Positions 47,835 through 61,100 of a stretch of DNA of 64,000 bases are shown here, in pieces (positions within the stretch are counted from its first letter, which is position 1; each line of letters starts with the position of its first letter). Both the position numbers and the translations under genes were made by a program. The notes under the pieces are model-generated. The model searched no databases. It was not told where the DNA came from and was given only the letters and a program-made list of their open reading frames with translations. The DNA is from Gonapodya sp. JEL0774 (taxonomy: Eukaryota > Monoblepharomycota > Monoblepharidomycetes > Monoblepharidales > Gonapodyaceae). The stretch is from positions 30,151 to 94,150 of the forward strand of contig JADIIX010000039.1 in NCBI GenBank assembly GCA_027604505.1, given 5' to 3'.

Positions 47835-48962
47835 ATGCAATCCCCAATTCTCCTCGTTGCGGACGACATCACCGACTTAGAAGAGTCCATCGTCAAAGAT
47901 TCTGATGGCAAGTTTAGATGTCCCTTGCCGGACTGCTTGAAGCCCTGCTCAAGGTGAGTTTACACGAGCTCGTTTCGGTCGTTGTGGTAAGCTGCGTCGT
48001 CACCTCCCATCGTCACTCATTTTCCTACCACCATACATTCCCTCTCAATCTCGTGAACTGTCTTTAGTCGCTACAACTGCCGCTTTCACCTTCGAACGCA
48101 CCTTGAGAACAGAACCCACGCGCTACACTGTGAGCGGTGCCAGACGGGGTTCCACCACTCGGGCGACCTCAAAAGGCACGAGAAGCGGTGTTCTGGCAAT
48201 GTACCATCGTGTCAGTGGTGTGGAGTGTCGTATGGAGGGTGAGTTGGAGGTCGAATCGACATTGTGACAGGTTTCTAACTTTCGTGCCCCTTTCATTCGC
48301 CAACTGTTGCCAGATTCGTCAAACGACACCGTCTTGTATCACATGAGAGCAAATGCCAGCGCAATCCCGTGGTGGCATCTGAACCAAGCACCTCCACCGT
48401 GTCTCGAAAACCTCGCACAAGGTCTCCCGCGAGCACCACCAGCTACCCCTCTCCCTCTTCCTCTCCTACTTTCGACCACGTGGATGTTTCTGTGGTGAAC
48501 GATTGTATGGGACACTCACTGCCATCTCCTTCTCCGTCTTCGCACGACGGTCTGTCCTGGACTTCAGAAACCGAAGCCACAAGTGACTTAACGGCGCTGA
48601 AGCTCGAAGATTGGCTTGCCCTCTTTTCGGTTCTGCAATCACCCGTTTCTAGTGATGCCTCCGTGTCGGACTTCCACCCGATGGCAACGTCTGAGGCCGT
48701 AAATTTACCAGAATTCAAAATGGATGTGTTCTTGTCGGGACTTGACCTCACGCCATTCAGCCACACGACCGAGGACATGGATATCCCTATATTCAGTGAT
48801 GATGTGAGCCAGGTGAAAATCGAATGCGCGGAGGGTCTGGATGAATCAATGGACCGTCTCGCGCAACCATTTCGGTGGGAGGGCTCCGATCTCGCACCTT
48901 TGGAAGATTACAGCTTCTCGCAGCTCTTGCGAGACTTTGTGACACCAGATGATGAGATGTGA
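47835..48962 (+). CDS. C2H2/C2HC zinc-finger regulator ZF-B
   Basis: Three exons (47835-47953, 48068-48238, 48314-48962) total exactly 313 codons (312 aa). It is an inverted duplicate of ZF-A. Exon 1 and intron 1 are nearly identical to ZF-A, exon 2 about 90%, exon 3 clearly lower. Fingers: FRCPLPDC..FHLRTHL, HCERCQTGFHHSGDLKRHEKRC and CQWCGVSYGG|FVKRHRLVSHESKC. The acidic/Ser-rich C-terminus ends in SFSQLLRDFVTPDDEM, conserved with ZF-A, so this terminal motif is likely functional (for example partner binding; inference). Confidence 0.88.
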
Positions 48963-49457
48963 ATCTGTTGGTCTTGTGTTTGGGAGAGATTGGGGAGGAA
49001 GAGTGTTCGATGGGAGGGATGGCTGGATGTTGGGATGTGGTCACTGTAGGACAGATTTTCATTTGTCATTGGAGTTTAATGTTTTGTTCAGTATTGTTTA
49101 TTTGAAACCCAATTGTATATGTTAATCAACTTTTGGACATCTGTGGGCTGTGGCAGTCATTCTATCGCACACCATATAGTAGCCTTTTAGTTAATCACAC
49201 TGGCATTCACATCAAGTCTGTGTTGTGATTTATTGGCGGTTTGTGATGTTCGGTACTAAGCTAGCTCTTCAAAATGATGCTTGGTTCCCTCTGGCTCTTC
49301 TAAAATTATTGTGTTCTTGTTCGGTGCCTCTGGTCAATTTTCTCCACAGGCTGTGGTGACTTCCCCGATCTTTGTGGCCTCTGACTTTTCCTCCCTCCTT
49401 CTAGGCTCACACCAAAGAGACCCCCCGCCGTCTACTTTGTCTTCTCTTCTGCGCGCC
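48963..49457. other. Intergenic stretch between ZF-B and ZF-E
   Basis: 495 bp between two plus-strand genes of the same family. No similarity to the ZF-A/B upstream block noticed. Nothing else seen. Confidence 0.5.
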
Positions 49458-51339
49458 ATGACTTCACAAGCAACTCTATCTTATCCAACCTTCGATACCT
49501 CGTCCCAGCCTGCTCAGCCCCCGCCGATGCCCGCTCCTGCGCCCGGACCAAGAGCAATCACCTATATGCCGCCAGAATCCATAGACGCAGTCGCGAAACA
49601 GATAACCAAAACTCCAGATGGAAAGTTCAAGTGTCCCGTTCTCAACTGTACCAAAGTATGCACGACGTGAGTGTATTAGAAGAGCATTTTGCCTTTGCCC
49701 CCGAAAATCTTGGAACTTGTTCCAACGCCATACTCACATTCCTTCTCAATTTGCGTTTTTTCCCCTTCACTTGTCATCGGCTCGCTGCATCTACTCGTCT
49801 CTTTGTTCTCCCCATCCTACTCCATTTTCTTTCTGTCTTCGTCAATGCAGTCGATTCAACTGTCGAGCCCACCTTTCAACACACATAAAGGACCGCCCAC
49901 ATGCTCACAAGTGCCATAGGTGTGGTACAGGATTCCACCATATTGGAGATTTGAATCGGCATGAGACTCGATGTGCGGGCAAAATACCTGCTTGCAAGTT
50001 TTGCGGCGTACAATATGGAGGGTAAGTGTTTTTTGCACGAGATGACATCGACTGGCCTTAAAGAGGAAAAATCTGAGCTCACTCACCTACTCAAGGGTCA
50101 GTGAGTGAACGAGTGATGGAAGTATCGTGATCATCGGACTATCATGCCCGGGGGTGCTTCATTGAATGTGGTGATTCAATACCGAGATACTCGTATCTGG
50201 GAATAATAAGCGCATAGTTGCTGGAGAGATATTTAAAGCATCTGGAGTACTGCTACGTTTTTGTTCTCTCTCATCCCACTCAACCCGAACCCAATTCACT
50301 CTTTCAACACAGCTTTGTAAAACGCTACCGCCTCCACGCTCATGAAGCAAAATGTAGCCTCAGCAATACACCCGGCGGTCTAGCATCGGTTGCAATGGCA
50401 CATGGAGCCATTGGACCACATGGTTTCGTCTTCCCTCCGCCCCCCGCGACGTACGACCCAAATCAGGCTTGGAGCGCAGCCCAGGCGTCCATGGCAGCCG
50501 AGTCGTGGCCGGTAGACGCAAATGGCGTCCCAATGGTTCCAGGACCTGGACCGTTCTATCCTCCACCTTGGGCGATGCCCTTTGGGCTGGCTCACCACCC
50601 CCTTCCCGTCGGTATGGATGCAGGGTTTTCTTCTGATCAGCTTGTTGCCGCGCAGCAGCACCATCAACAACAGCAGCAGTATGAATTTGAACAATTCGCC
50701 GCGCACCAACAATTGGCAGTTGCCGCACAACAGCAGCAAGAACAGCAGCAACCAGAGCAAATGGCACAGTTCGATTCCTTCTACCCAGGTGGATCGTCCG
50801 AGTTTCCCTCTCCAAATTCCACCATTCTCCAGGCGTTCTCCATCACTTCACATGATACCACCGGGATCATCCAAACTTCGGGGGACCCCACGCAGGACAC
50901 CACGCAAGACCCCATGGACGACAGTGAGAACACTGCAATCAAGTCTGCTGACGAACCGTCGCCACCTGAACCTGAAGTCCCACCGACCTCAAAAGATGAG
51001 AACGCGGATTCCCTCGCAGTCGCGAAACCCACTCCGACCACCAACCCCGCTTCAGCCACCACTTCCCCACCCGCACCAGTAGCTGCATCCGTAGCGTCGA
51101 AAGGGTCGGCCCGCCCTGAGGAAATCTCCGAGGCACGGGTCTTGCTTGAATTCGCTGAGTTTGCCAGGGCAACTCGAAAGGATGGCCAGTCCCAATCAAG
51201 CGCTCAAGATTCTGGGGAGTCGGATGATGATGGCTATTCTGGGAGTGGGAAAGATGCTGAGGCGAATGTGGCTGAGGACGGAGTTGGGTCCAAGAAAGAC
51301 ATTGACAAGTCGACGAGAAAGAAGTTGACAAAAAAGTAG
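49458..51339 (+). CDS. C2H2/C2HC zinc-finger regulator ZF-E with poly-Gln tract
   Basis: Three exons (49458-49666, 49851-50021, 50313-51339) total exactly 469 codons (468 aa). A Pro/Ala-rich N-terminus of about 55 aa precedes the fingers FKCPVLNCTKVC..AHLSTHI (C2H2), CHRCGTGFHHIGDLNRHETRC (C2HC) and CKFCGVQYGG|FVKRYRLHAHEAKC (C2HC). Exon 2 is again 171 nt with identical phases. The C-terminal region contains Gln/His tracts (about residues 230-275), then a Thr/Pro/acidic stretch and a Lys-rich end (STRKKLTKK), possibly a nuclear signal. It is the longest of the five members here. Confidence 0.87.
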
Positions 51340-52142
51340 ATGGAAACAGTCGGTGGTGTGCAAACCCCTTTCTGTGACATGGGCCGACACGCGATAGATG
51401 ACGCAATCAGAGACGAGAAATAGGGAGTGGTTTCATTGAGCCATATTTTCCACTTGCATTGAACTTGGGCGGAAGTGTTGGAGGGCATCGCATCGACCAA
51501 AATACACACATAGAGCATCTCGCGCGGTTGTGTTCGTGCTCTCTGATCACATGTGACGTTGCGGTTTCAAATATAATAGTAATATTTCTTGATGTATCTG
51601 TTTGAGCAATGTGTTCAACTCGCCCACATTGAAAGACAGTCGATCGTAAACTCTGTAAGAGGTTTGGACAACTATGCCATGTCACAGTAACTAGTGAACA
51701 TATTAGATGCGAGGGGGGCGGCAGGATGTCACGACAGAAACATAAAAAATAGGACAAACTGAAGCATCTACATAAGCAACAAACTCCTTGAATGAGTCGC
51801 ATTACACAACATTTGTGGCAATTCGGTTTGGCTACAATAATTTTCTCATTTCAGCAAAGCACCTCCAGCCTTCCCAACGATCACCAAAGTTACCGGTTAT
51901 CTCCGGACGAGTACTCTAGCACGAAAACTCGTATCAATCGGGATTGTCGATTATTGGACTTCTAGACCACTGAATAAGGTACCGTTTGGTCGTTCTCAGT
52001 GCAGTGTACTAACAGCCCAACGATTTGACTATCCGTGTGGAACGTTTTCTCTTTAACGTGCTGCTCTAGAGTTCAAGTGAAATCGTGACAGGTGTATTGT
52101 GCATCACACGTTCTGTCACCAGGTCGCCTGGAAAGCGCTGCT
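51340..52142. other. Intergenic stretch upstream of midasin
   Basis: About 800 bp between two plus-strand genes. I searched by eye for tRNA-like and repeat structure and found none. It probably holds the ZF-E 3' UTR and the midasin promoter. Confidence 0.5.
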
Positions 52143-55100
52143 ATGTCGCAGACGTTTCTGTTCGACGCGGCGACCCCGCTGCTGTTGTTGCTGGAACACA
52201 TACGATCTCCAACAGCACTGACCGCGGACTCTGCGGGCCTGGGTATGCCAATTCGCCACCTCGTCAAAGTCGGTCGCGAATACCGCGACATTTTATTGCC
52301 GCCTGGTGACGAGTCTCCACCAAGGCATGAATTCCCAGTATGGTACGGAGATTTCCACATTGAACCGGACGACCCGGACGATCCCTTTCCAGAAGGTGCC
52401 ATTGATGATGAGCCAGACTATCTCAACCCAACCTCGACCTACACTCCTTCCTATGACTCTTTCTTTGTGCCATCGCCACATGCGCCTGACTCCCCAACTC
52501 GGATAGATTATCGAATCGTCGCTACTCTCGAGCGCGCTGCACAAAGTGGATTTACAACGCTTGCCGACCGGGCGATCCTCCTTAATTCCCTCTCGGACCT
52601 CCTCCTCAACCCGTTCCTGACACTGCCCATCGCACGACTATTTTCACCCATATTGCCAGACCTCATTGCGCGGTGGGCGGACAGGCACCCTGGACCTTGT
52701 GCGAACGACGGGGTTACTGGAGTCACAATCTCAACAGAAAGTGCACCGATGAACACTCCAACACACCTCTTACAAATGAAGACTCCGATGTCACCTAAAC
52801 GTGACCGTGCTGGCAAGTCCATCTCGGCTCCATTAGCAGCTGTGTCGAGGGATGCAATGGACATGGAGATTGATGAAGCTGGCTCGGTTAATGGATGGAT
52901 CGGAAGTCGAGATGGTTCTACGTTTAACGAATCAGACGCAGTGGCTTTAGCAATTTGCAGAATCGGTGCGAGTTGGCCGGAAATCTTTGAGTGAGTCTTC
53001 GAGAGGGAGTTTCGTGGGAATGGTCAAAGCCGCTTCACGTCATCTTGTACGGTGTTGAGTTCTAACACCAAGAGACCGTATTTGTTTATCTTCCTCGGCC
53101 CATTTCTCATCTCGCTGTCTTTCCTTGATCTTACTACCCACTGATCTTGCTACTAATTTGATTTTCACTCAGCTTGGCGCTTCATATTCTGCCCACACAC
53201 CTTGTTGCCTATCTCCTGCCTGCCCTTCAACCTGCTCCTTACGTTGCTCCCACCTCCCACCCCACGAGCTCTCCGTATTTTCCCAGCAGCTTGCATCCTC
53301 TCCTGCGTACTCTTCGCACGACCCTGCGCCTTCTCTCCTTACATCGTTCATTCACCCTCCTCTTCCTGCAGTGCCCGCCATCTTCTCCTTCGATGACATC
53401 CCCATCTACTGCTCTACTCCCGCTATGCTACCATCCTCACCGTACAGTACGTGCGCTTGCAATTCGTTGCCAGCAGCTGATGAGAGGCTGGAGTGATGGC
53501 GTACGAGAAGCCGTTGAGAGGAGGATGACGGCTGCCGCAGATGGTGCAACAACCGAGTTAGATTTACACAGCGATGCAACCGTCTCAGACGGTGAACTAA
53601 GGGGAGAGTTGGAAAGGGATCTGATATCTTTGGATGCCATGGTGGAATCTGGGTTCTCTGGCACATTAACGCAAGGCGACGTTGGCGAGCGGAAAGTTTT
53701 AAACGGGGTTGAGTATATCAAAGTGGACCAGTGGTGGAGAGAAAACAGCGATCAACTGGTGGAGAGGGTTGAGTACAATGGGAGGCTGGTTGGGTACGTT
53801 GACGATAGTTTTTCGACTTGGGTCAAAAAAGTTGATATCAGGAACCACCAACTCTCCCGCAGTGTAATTGACAACCTTCTCACGACTTACATTCGAACTA
53901 TCTCCCGATTACCCCTGCCCGCTTCCTCTGTGGTACCATTGCACTCTCTACCCTTAACGCCTTCTTCGCTGCACCCTTCCATCCGCGTCATCCACACCAC
54001 TCTTCTCGCTCTTCCCTCTCATCCGCGTAACCCTCGACGCACCGAGCCCGATGGCAACTGGGTCGATGTTGAGGGCAGGGAGAACGTCCTCGAGGGAATT
54101 GCGAAGGGACTTAAAGAAGGCAAACCAGTTTGCGTCACTGGAGCGGCAGGCGTTGGGAAGACAAGAGCGGTAGAGGAGGTCGCAGAGAGGTGTGGAGTTG
54201 GAGGAGGTGAGGATAACTCATGCCCACGAATACTTGTTGGAATGTGGTTGGCTAGATCTAACGTTGTTGTCGTAAGACTTGTTGAAACTCCCCCTCACCG
54301 CCTCCACTCCATCGACGCACCTCCTCGGTACGCACACTACCGATCCCCACGATCCTTCTCTCTTCACATTCCGTCCTGGTCTTCTACATCACTGTATGCT
54401 CCACGGTAAGTGGATTCTACTCGAAGACCTGCACTCTGCAGCACCTGAAGTTGCTCAGATGATCAAGGCGATTGCGGAGAGAGCTGTTCCAGGTGGGAAG
54501 ATTGAAATCGATGGCAGGATGGTGGAAGTGCACCGGGGATTTAGGATGCTTGCGACTGCGACGGTTGGGCTTGCAGTGGAAAATGATTGCTTGTATGGTT
54601 TGAGAGTTTGGCAGAGAGTGCAGGTCCCAGATTTTGGGCACGGCGATCTAGAGACTGTAGTGAGAGGGAGACACCCGGCACTTGGCGAACTCGCGGGCCT
54701 GGCGTGCAAGGCATGGGAGGTGGTGGAATCATCCAACGGAAGCGGAAGCAGGAGGGCAACGTCGAGGGATCTGTTCAAGTTCTGCAAAAGAGCAGAGGAG
54801 GCAATTCGACATGTTTTGGTTGGCAAGGACGTGTCGAGTGAGGTTTTAGGGAGGAACGATGTGAGGGAGGCTATTCTGGTGGAGGCAATTGACGTGTTTT
54901 GCGCACCTTTGATGGATAGTACTCAAAGGTTGTTAAGAGCTGAGGCTCTAGCGAGAACATGTGGGTTTGCAGAAGGGACCGAGAGAGCAAAATTCCATGG
55001 GCGGGTTCCAGAAATTGCAGTCAAACCTGATGGGAATGTCAACGTGGGAAGAGTGGAGCTCAGTGGATCCAGCAAGCGGCAGCCTGGATCAGAACGCGGG

Positions 55101-58100
55101 ATATCAGCCCGTTTCGCAGTAACACCCTCGACTGCGCGGTCAATGGAGCAAATTGCAGTAGCAGTTCACTTCGGTGAACCCGTGTTACTTGTAGGCGAAA
55201 CAGGTGCCGGCAAGACTACTGCAGTCCAGGCACTCGCGCAGATGTGTGGCCACCGGCTAGGAGTTGTAAATCTATCTCAACAAGCGGAGGCCTCGGATTT
55301 GCTGGGAGGTTACAAGCCTGTAGATTTGAGAGCGTTGGCGGTTAGGGCTCGGGAAAGGTTCGAGGAGTTGTTTGAATTAACCTTCCCAGTAATCGGTAAT
55401 GAAAACTTCTTGAAAATCTTGGGGAAGGCGATTCAAGATAAGGAATGGAAAAAGCTCATAAAGGGATTGCGGACGGGCGTTGAGATGGCCTCGAGAGTGA
55501 TGGCCAAACACTTTGAGAAAGTTGGCACTGCCGGCAACGAAACTGTGAAGAAGAAAAAGGCAAGTGCGGAGCTCGACTCTGGTGATAAGACAAGCAAGAC
55601 TGTGAAAGAATGGAAAGATCTGGAGCGACAATGGAACGCGTTTGCCACGCAACTTGGGATCTTAGAGGGTCAGGTCCAAGCAACGAAGTAAGCTACGGTT
55701 CAAAGAGTCCCAGCTGCAATGCGCATTAATAAGTGGGCTGCATCAATACAGGAACAACTTGCTCTTTTCTTTTATTGAAGGCACCCTTCCATTGGCGATT
55801 CAGCGCGGCGACTGGATTCTACTCGATGAAATCAATCTCGCCTCAGCAGAGACGTTGGAAGCTCTTTCAACACTTCTTCAATCGGCTTCGGAATCCGTTC
55901 TTCTCGCAGACCGCGGAGACACGGAACCTATCACCAGGCACCCGGATTTTCGACTCTTCTCGTGTATGAATCCGGCTAACGATGTCGGAAAGAAGGATCT
56001 GCCTTCTTCTTTACGATCCCGCTTCACGGAGCTCTTTGTGGAACCCCCAGATGGAAATTTTGAGGATCTCAAACTCATTTCATCTCGGTATCTGTCGGAA
56101 CTTCTTGTATCAGCCGCAGATACTGCCATTACGACGGATGTCTCGAGGTTTTATTCCGATTGCAAAGCTTTAGCTGTCCAGGATAGAATCTACGATGGGA
56201 GTGGTCACCGCCTCACATTCACTTTGCGAACTCTGACGAGGATGCTGGTGTTTGCTGTGCAGATAAGTGGCACTTATGGCCTCCGCAGAGCCTTATGGGA
56301 AGGAGCTGTCATGCTGTTCATGACCCAACTAGATGAAGGTAGTCGAATTATGGTGGAGAAACTGGCGATCGAACGTTTGCTCTCGGGAATTCGGTGAATA
56401 TTGTGGGATTGTAGCTCTCGCATGATGCACCTATCCTTACCCATCACTTTGGTTCAGCAATCCACGATCATTTGTTGAACAAATTCCGAGAAGTCCTCCG
56501 GGTCCAGAAAATCTGTATGAGAGGTTCCGGTCTTTCTGGCTGGAGCGGGGTGATCAACCGTTCACCAAAAACGCAACGAGTCACTATGTGATCACACCTT
56601 CCGTGGAACGAAACCTTGAAAACCTCGCACGCGCTGTATTGTGCAAGCGGTTCCCGGTTCTGATTCAAGGACCTACTTCGAGTGGCAAGACAAGCATGAT
56701 TGAGTTTCTCGCGAAGAGAACCGGACACAAGTTTGTTCGTGTCAATAATCACGAACACACAGACCTCCAGGAATATATTGGTAGCTACATTTCGGATGAC
56801 CTGGGACGCCTTTATTTTCAGGAGGGAGTTCTTGTAGAAGCATTGCGGAAAGGCTACTGGATTGTGCTGGATGAGCTTAACTTGGCTCCGTCTGACGTGT
56901 TGGAAGCACTTAACCGCTTACTAGACGACAACCGAGAACTGCTCATACCCGAGACCGGTGAAATTGTCCGACCACATCCCCGCTTCATGCTGTTTGCCAC
57001 GCAAAATCCTCCTGGACTGTACGGTGGTCGCAAAGTTCTATCCCGGGCGTTTCGTAATCGTTTTTTGGAGCTGCATTTTGATGACATTCCGCAGGATGAG
57101 CTCGAAGAGATCTTACACCGCAGATGCCGGATTGCTCCGTCATATGCTAAGCGGCTAGTTCATGTTTATAAAGAGCTTCAAATTCGTCGTGCAAACACCA
57201 AGCTCTTCGAAGGTCGCCATGGCTTCATTACTTTGCGAGATCTCTTTCGTTGGGCGGGTCGTAACTCCAACAGCTACGAAGAACTTGCAGAAAACGGCTA
57301 CATGATATTGGCTGAGAGGGCCAGGAAGGAGGAAGAGAAGGCCATCGTGAAAGAAGTAATTGAAATGTGAGTTGAGGTGGTGCTCGAACCAATGTTTCCG
57401 TCCCTATTGAATATTGGAAACTCACGATTCTCCTAACCACGAATTGTTTATCAAGGGCCATGAAAGTCAAAATCGACGAGTCAAAACTGTATTCGTGCGA
57501 TCGCCTTCCAATTTGGGCTGCAATCGAGCGATACCGCGACTCACCTGAACCTCCGCCATCGTCTCTGGAGTATCGATCATGGGCTTTGGTTCGAAGCGTG
57601 GTCTGGACAAAGGCCATGAGAAGGCTTCTGACGCTCGTAGATAAGTGCCTCAATCAGAACGAGCCGGTTCTTCTTGTTGGCGAAACGGGATGTGGCAAAA
57701 CGACTATTTGCGATGTCATCGCAGCAGTTTCCGGTAGGCAACTTGTCGCCGTTAATTGCCAGCAGCACACGGAAACCTCAGACTTCTTGGGTGGTCAAAG
57801 ACCAATGCGCGAACGGGAAAAGCTCGGTGAAGATCTTCGAGTGCAATTGTGTCAGTTCCTCGAAGAAAATGTTGAATTGAGGCAACGAGCTAATTTAAGC
57901 GGCAACTGTGTGGAAATTTTGTCTTCAATGCCCTTGACCGGCGTGATGGAGATTGCTGATAAGATCATTGCACCTTTGAAAAGGAGTCATGATCTTACAA
58001 CCAACGGGAACGCAGAAATATTACACTTGGAGCGGATGGTTGGTCGTTGTCGATCACTATTTGAGTGGCAGGATGGTCCCCTAATAGTTTCCATGAAGTT

Positions 58101-61100
58101 CGGGAAGTACTTTCTCCTTGATGAAATTTCACTTGCGGAGGATGCAGTTCTGGAGCGTCTCAACTCTGTGTTAGAACCCAGTAGAACCATTGTACTTGCA
58201 GAAAAAGGGGGAAAGGAGACGGAGGAAATCGTTGGTTCTGCGGGATTTCAGTTCCTTGCCACTATGAATCCAGGTGGAGACTTTGGCAAGAAGGAGCTTT
58301 CTCCTGCCCTCCGAAACCGATTCACTGAGATCTGGGTTCCGCAAATCGATGACATGGATGACCTTCGGTTGATCATTTTGGAAAAACTCGAGTTTGGCTC
58401 CATTGCCCAGCGACGGCAAATTGGAGACGCCCTGCTGAATTTTGTCGCTTGGTTCGGGAATACTGTGCGCGTCCCAATGAGTTCTGTTGTAAGTCTCCGA
58501 GATCTACTATCATGGGTTCAGTTCTTGAACATCATGAACATAAAAATCGGTTCGATGACTGCGTTCGAACACGGCGGGAGAATGGTTCTTCTGGATGGTA
58601 TGAGCATGAACCCGATGCTGGGACATTTGGGATCCAAGAAGCAGGTGGACATGGTGAAGGAGACTTGTCTTTCCCAACTTTCGAAGGTTGCCACCGAGCT
58701 TTTCGCTGAACCTGGCAGTGATGCTGTTCCCCAGTTAACACAGAACGTACATGGTCACGCCACGAGAACTGAAAATGCATTTCTTGTATCGCCATTTTCT
58801 GTGGAACTCGGACCAAATACTCCCAGAGAACCCACTTTTGTGTTCAACGCACCCACTACGTGTAGGAATGCACAAAGAGTTTTCCGTGGCATGCAATTAC
58901 ACAAGCCAATTCTCCTTGAAGGAAGTCCCGGTGTGGGAAAAACGAGTCTGATTGCGAATTTGGCTTCAGCTACTGGGAACAACCTGGTTCGCATCAATCT
59001 GTCAGATCAAACTGATTTGATGGATTTATTCGGATCGGATCTTCCTGTCGAAGGTGGTAAACCGGGACAGTTTGCTTGGCGCGACGGACCATTCCTTCGA
59101 GCAATGCAAGATGGAGATTGGGTGCTCTTAGACGAACTCAACCTGGCTTCTCAGTCGGTCCTAGAGGGTCTGAATGCGTGTTTGGACTATAGAGCAACGG
59201 TTTACATCACGGAGTTGGATAGGACATTTAAATGCTCGCCGCGGTTTCGTGTGTTCGCTGCGCAGAATCCTCAGCAGCAAGGCGGCGGCAGAAAGGGGCT
59301 GCCCAAATCTTTCGTCAACAGGTTCTCTCAGGTGTATATTGATACATTGACCCTCGAAGATATAATGATGATCTGCTCGACTCTATACCCAGATATCTCA
59401 GAGGACGTGTTGAAGCAGATGGTTCTGTTCAACAATGCTGTCCACGAGAAGACAGTCGTCGAGATGGAATTTGCTCGGTCGGGTTCGCCATGGGAATTTA
59501 ATTTGCGTGACATTTTGAGATGGCTGGAGCTTTGTCGACGCAACACAACCTCCAATGTCTCTCCGTGGGACTTTGTGGACGCTATATATATTCACAGAAT
59601 GCGGACGCAAGAAGACAGACAGGAAATGCGCAAATTGTTGGAGGCCTTTCAAGGTTTCCGTGAACGTGTTACAACATCCAACAACACTTTCGAACTGACT
59701 CCCTTTGCCTTAAAGGCTGGGCTCACCGTATTACCCCGACACAAAGCAGTCCAACTTGATAGTTCTCCATTTCTGCATGTTGATTTGGACGTCCCTGCCG
59801 CCTGTGTCCCAGAGTTTCACACAATGATGACTTGTGTTCAGATGAATTGGATGTCCATCCTCGTGGGCAAATCGGGTTCTGGAAAAACAACTCTTGTCCA
59901 CCTCCTCGCTTCGGTGACAGGCAACGAACTAAAAGAGTACTCGATGAACAGTAGCGTGGATACCATGGAGCTTCTCGGTGGATTCGAGCAAGTCGACATC
60001 GCCAGACATAAACAGATCATCGTGGATCAAATTGACCGCATTCTTGAGGATTCCATTGCCAGTTCGTTCGTCGCAAGTGGTGTGAATGCTGTTCCAGAGT
60101 TGATGAATGTTCTGACAAAATGGAGCAAACTCAAAGGATCCTTCCGAAGGTCGAGCTCACAAAACTCGGACTCGAAAGCCCAAGAACCCTCGTATTCGGT
60201 GGAAATGGTGCAGTTTGTGGACCTACTTGTAGATTTGGTGGGATCCTTTCGACTAAGTGCATCGCATCGTCAAACCTTGGAAAGTCTGAACAAAAGAGTG
60301 AGTCAAATTGCCGACTTGCATAAAGACGATTCTCGTGGTGTCTTCGAATGGGCAGATGGCGCTTTGGTGCAGGCTGTGGAGAAGGGCGAGTGGATACTGC
60401 TCGACAACGCCAATCTATGCAGTGCCGCTGTATTGGATAGGCTCAACCCATTGCTGGAAGACCACGGAGTCTTGACAATGACTGAGAGAGGATTTGTTGG
60501 TTCTGGCCAGGTGAAGGTCATCACACCACATCCGAACTTTCGAATGTTCCTAACCGCTGACCCAAACAATGGTGGTGAAATATCTCGAGCAATGAGGAAC
60601 AGGGGAATCGAAGTAACTCTTCTCGACGATGCTTCTATGTCTCTGAATGAGGCTGAGCTTCGTTTAACTGGCAAAGAGAGAGTTAAAGTGGGGAAGTGGC
60701 CAATAACTTCGTCAACTCTTTCAATGGTTGGAGATTCTGAGCCTACAATCGCAGCTTTAGACGCCGCCTACTTAATGCATCGATTATGCATCGAATCGCC
60801 GCAGAGTCCAACAACGAACTTTGATGCGTTCAACTTCGGAGGACTGATCGTCGCAGAGCATCCCACAGAGGGTGGGTGGTCAGTCCGCTACGAGATGACT
60901 ATCCTGACACTGAGCGCTTTACGGTCTCGTCGCGTTTATCGAGCGCGAGATCTGTGGCGATATGCTATTCTTGCGAATGCGCAGGTAAGGATGTCCGGGT
61001 CCTTGGGGTATTATCAATCGTGTTAACCCTGTTGCCAGGCTGCTATGACACAAAACCCAATGAGAACTCCTCGAGAAGTCATGCAACTGCAAGAAATCTC

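Larger units (their letters stand above)
47460..48962. repeat. ZF-B copy of an inverted 1.5-kb duplication
   Basis: Partner of 22253-23740. The two copies are about 24 kb apart and face each other's opposite strand. Confidence 0.85.

Noticed and set aside
50640-50760. CAG/CAA-rich stretch as a microsatellite
   Set aside because: It is in frame within ZF-E and encodes poly-Gln/His; kept as part of the protein.
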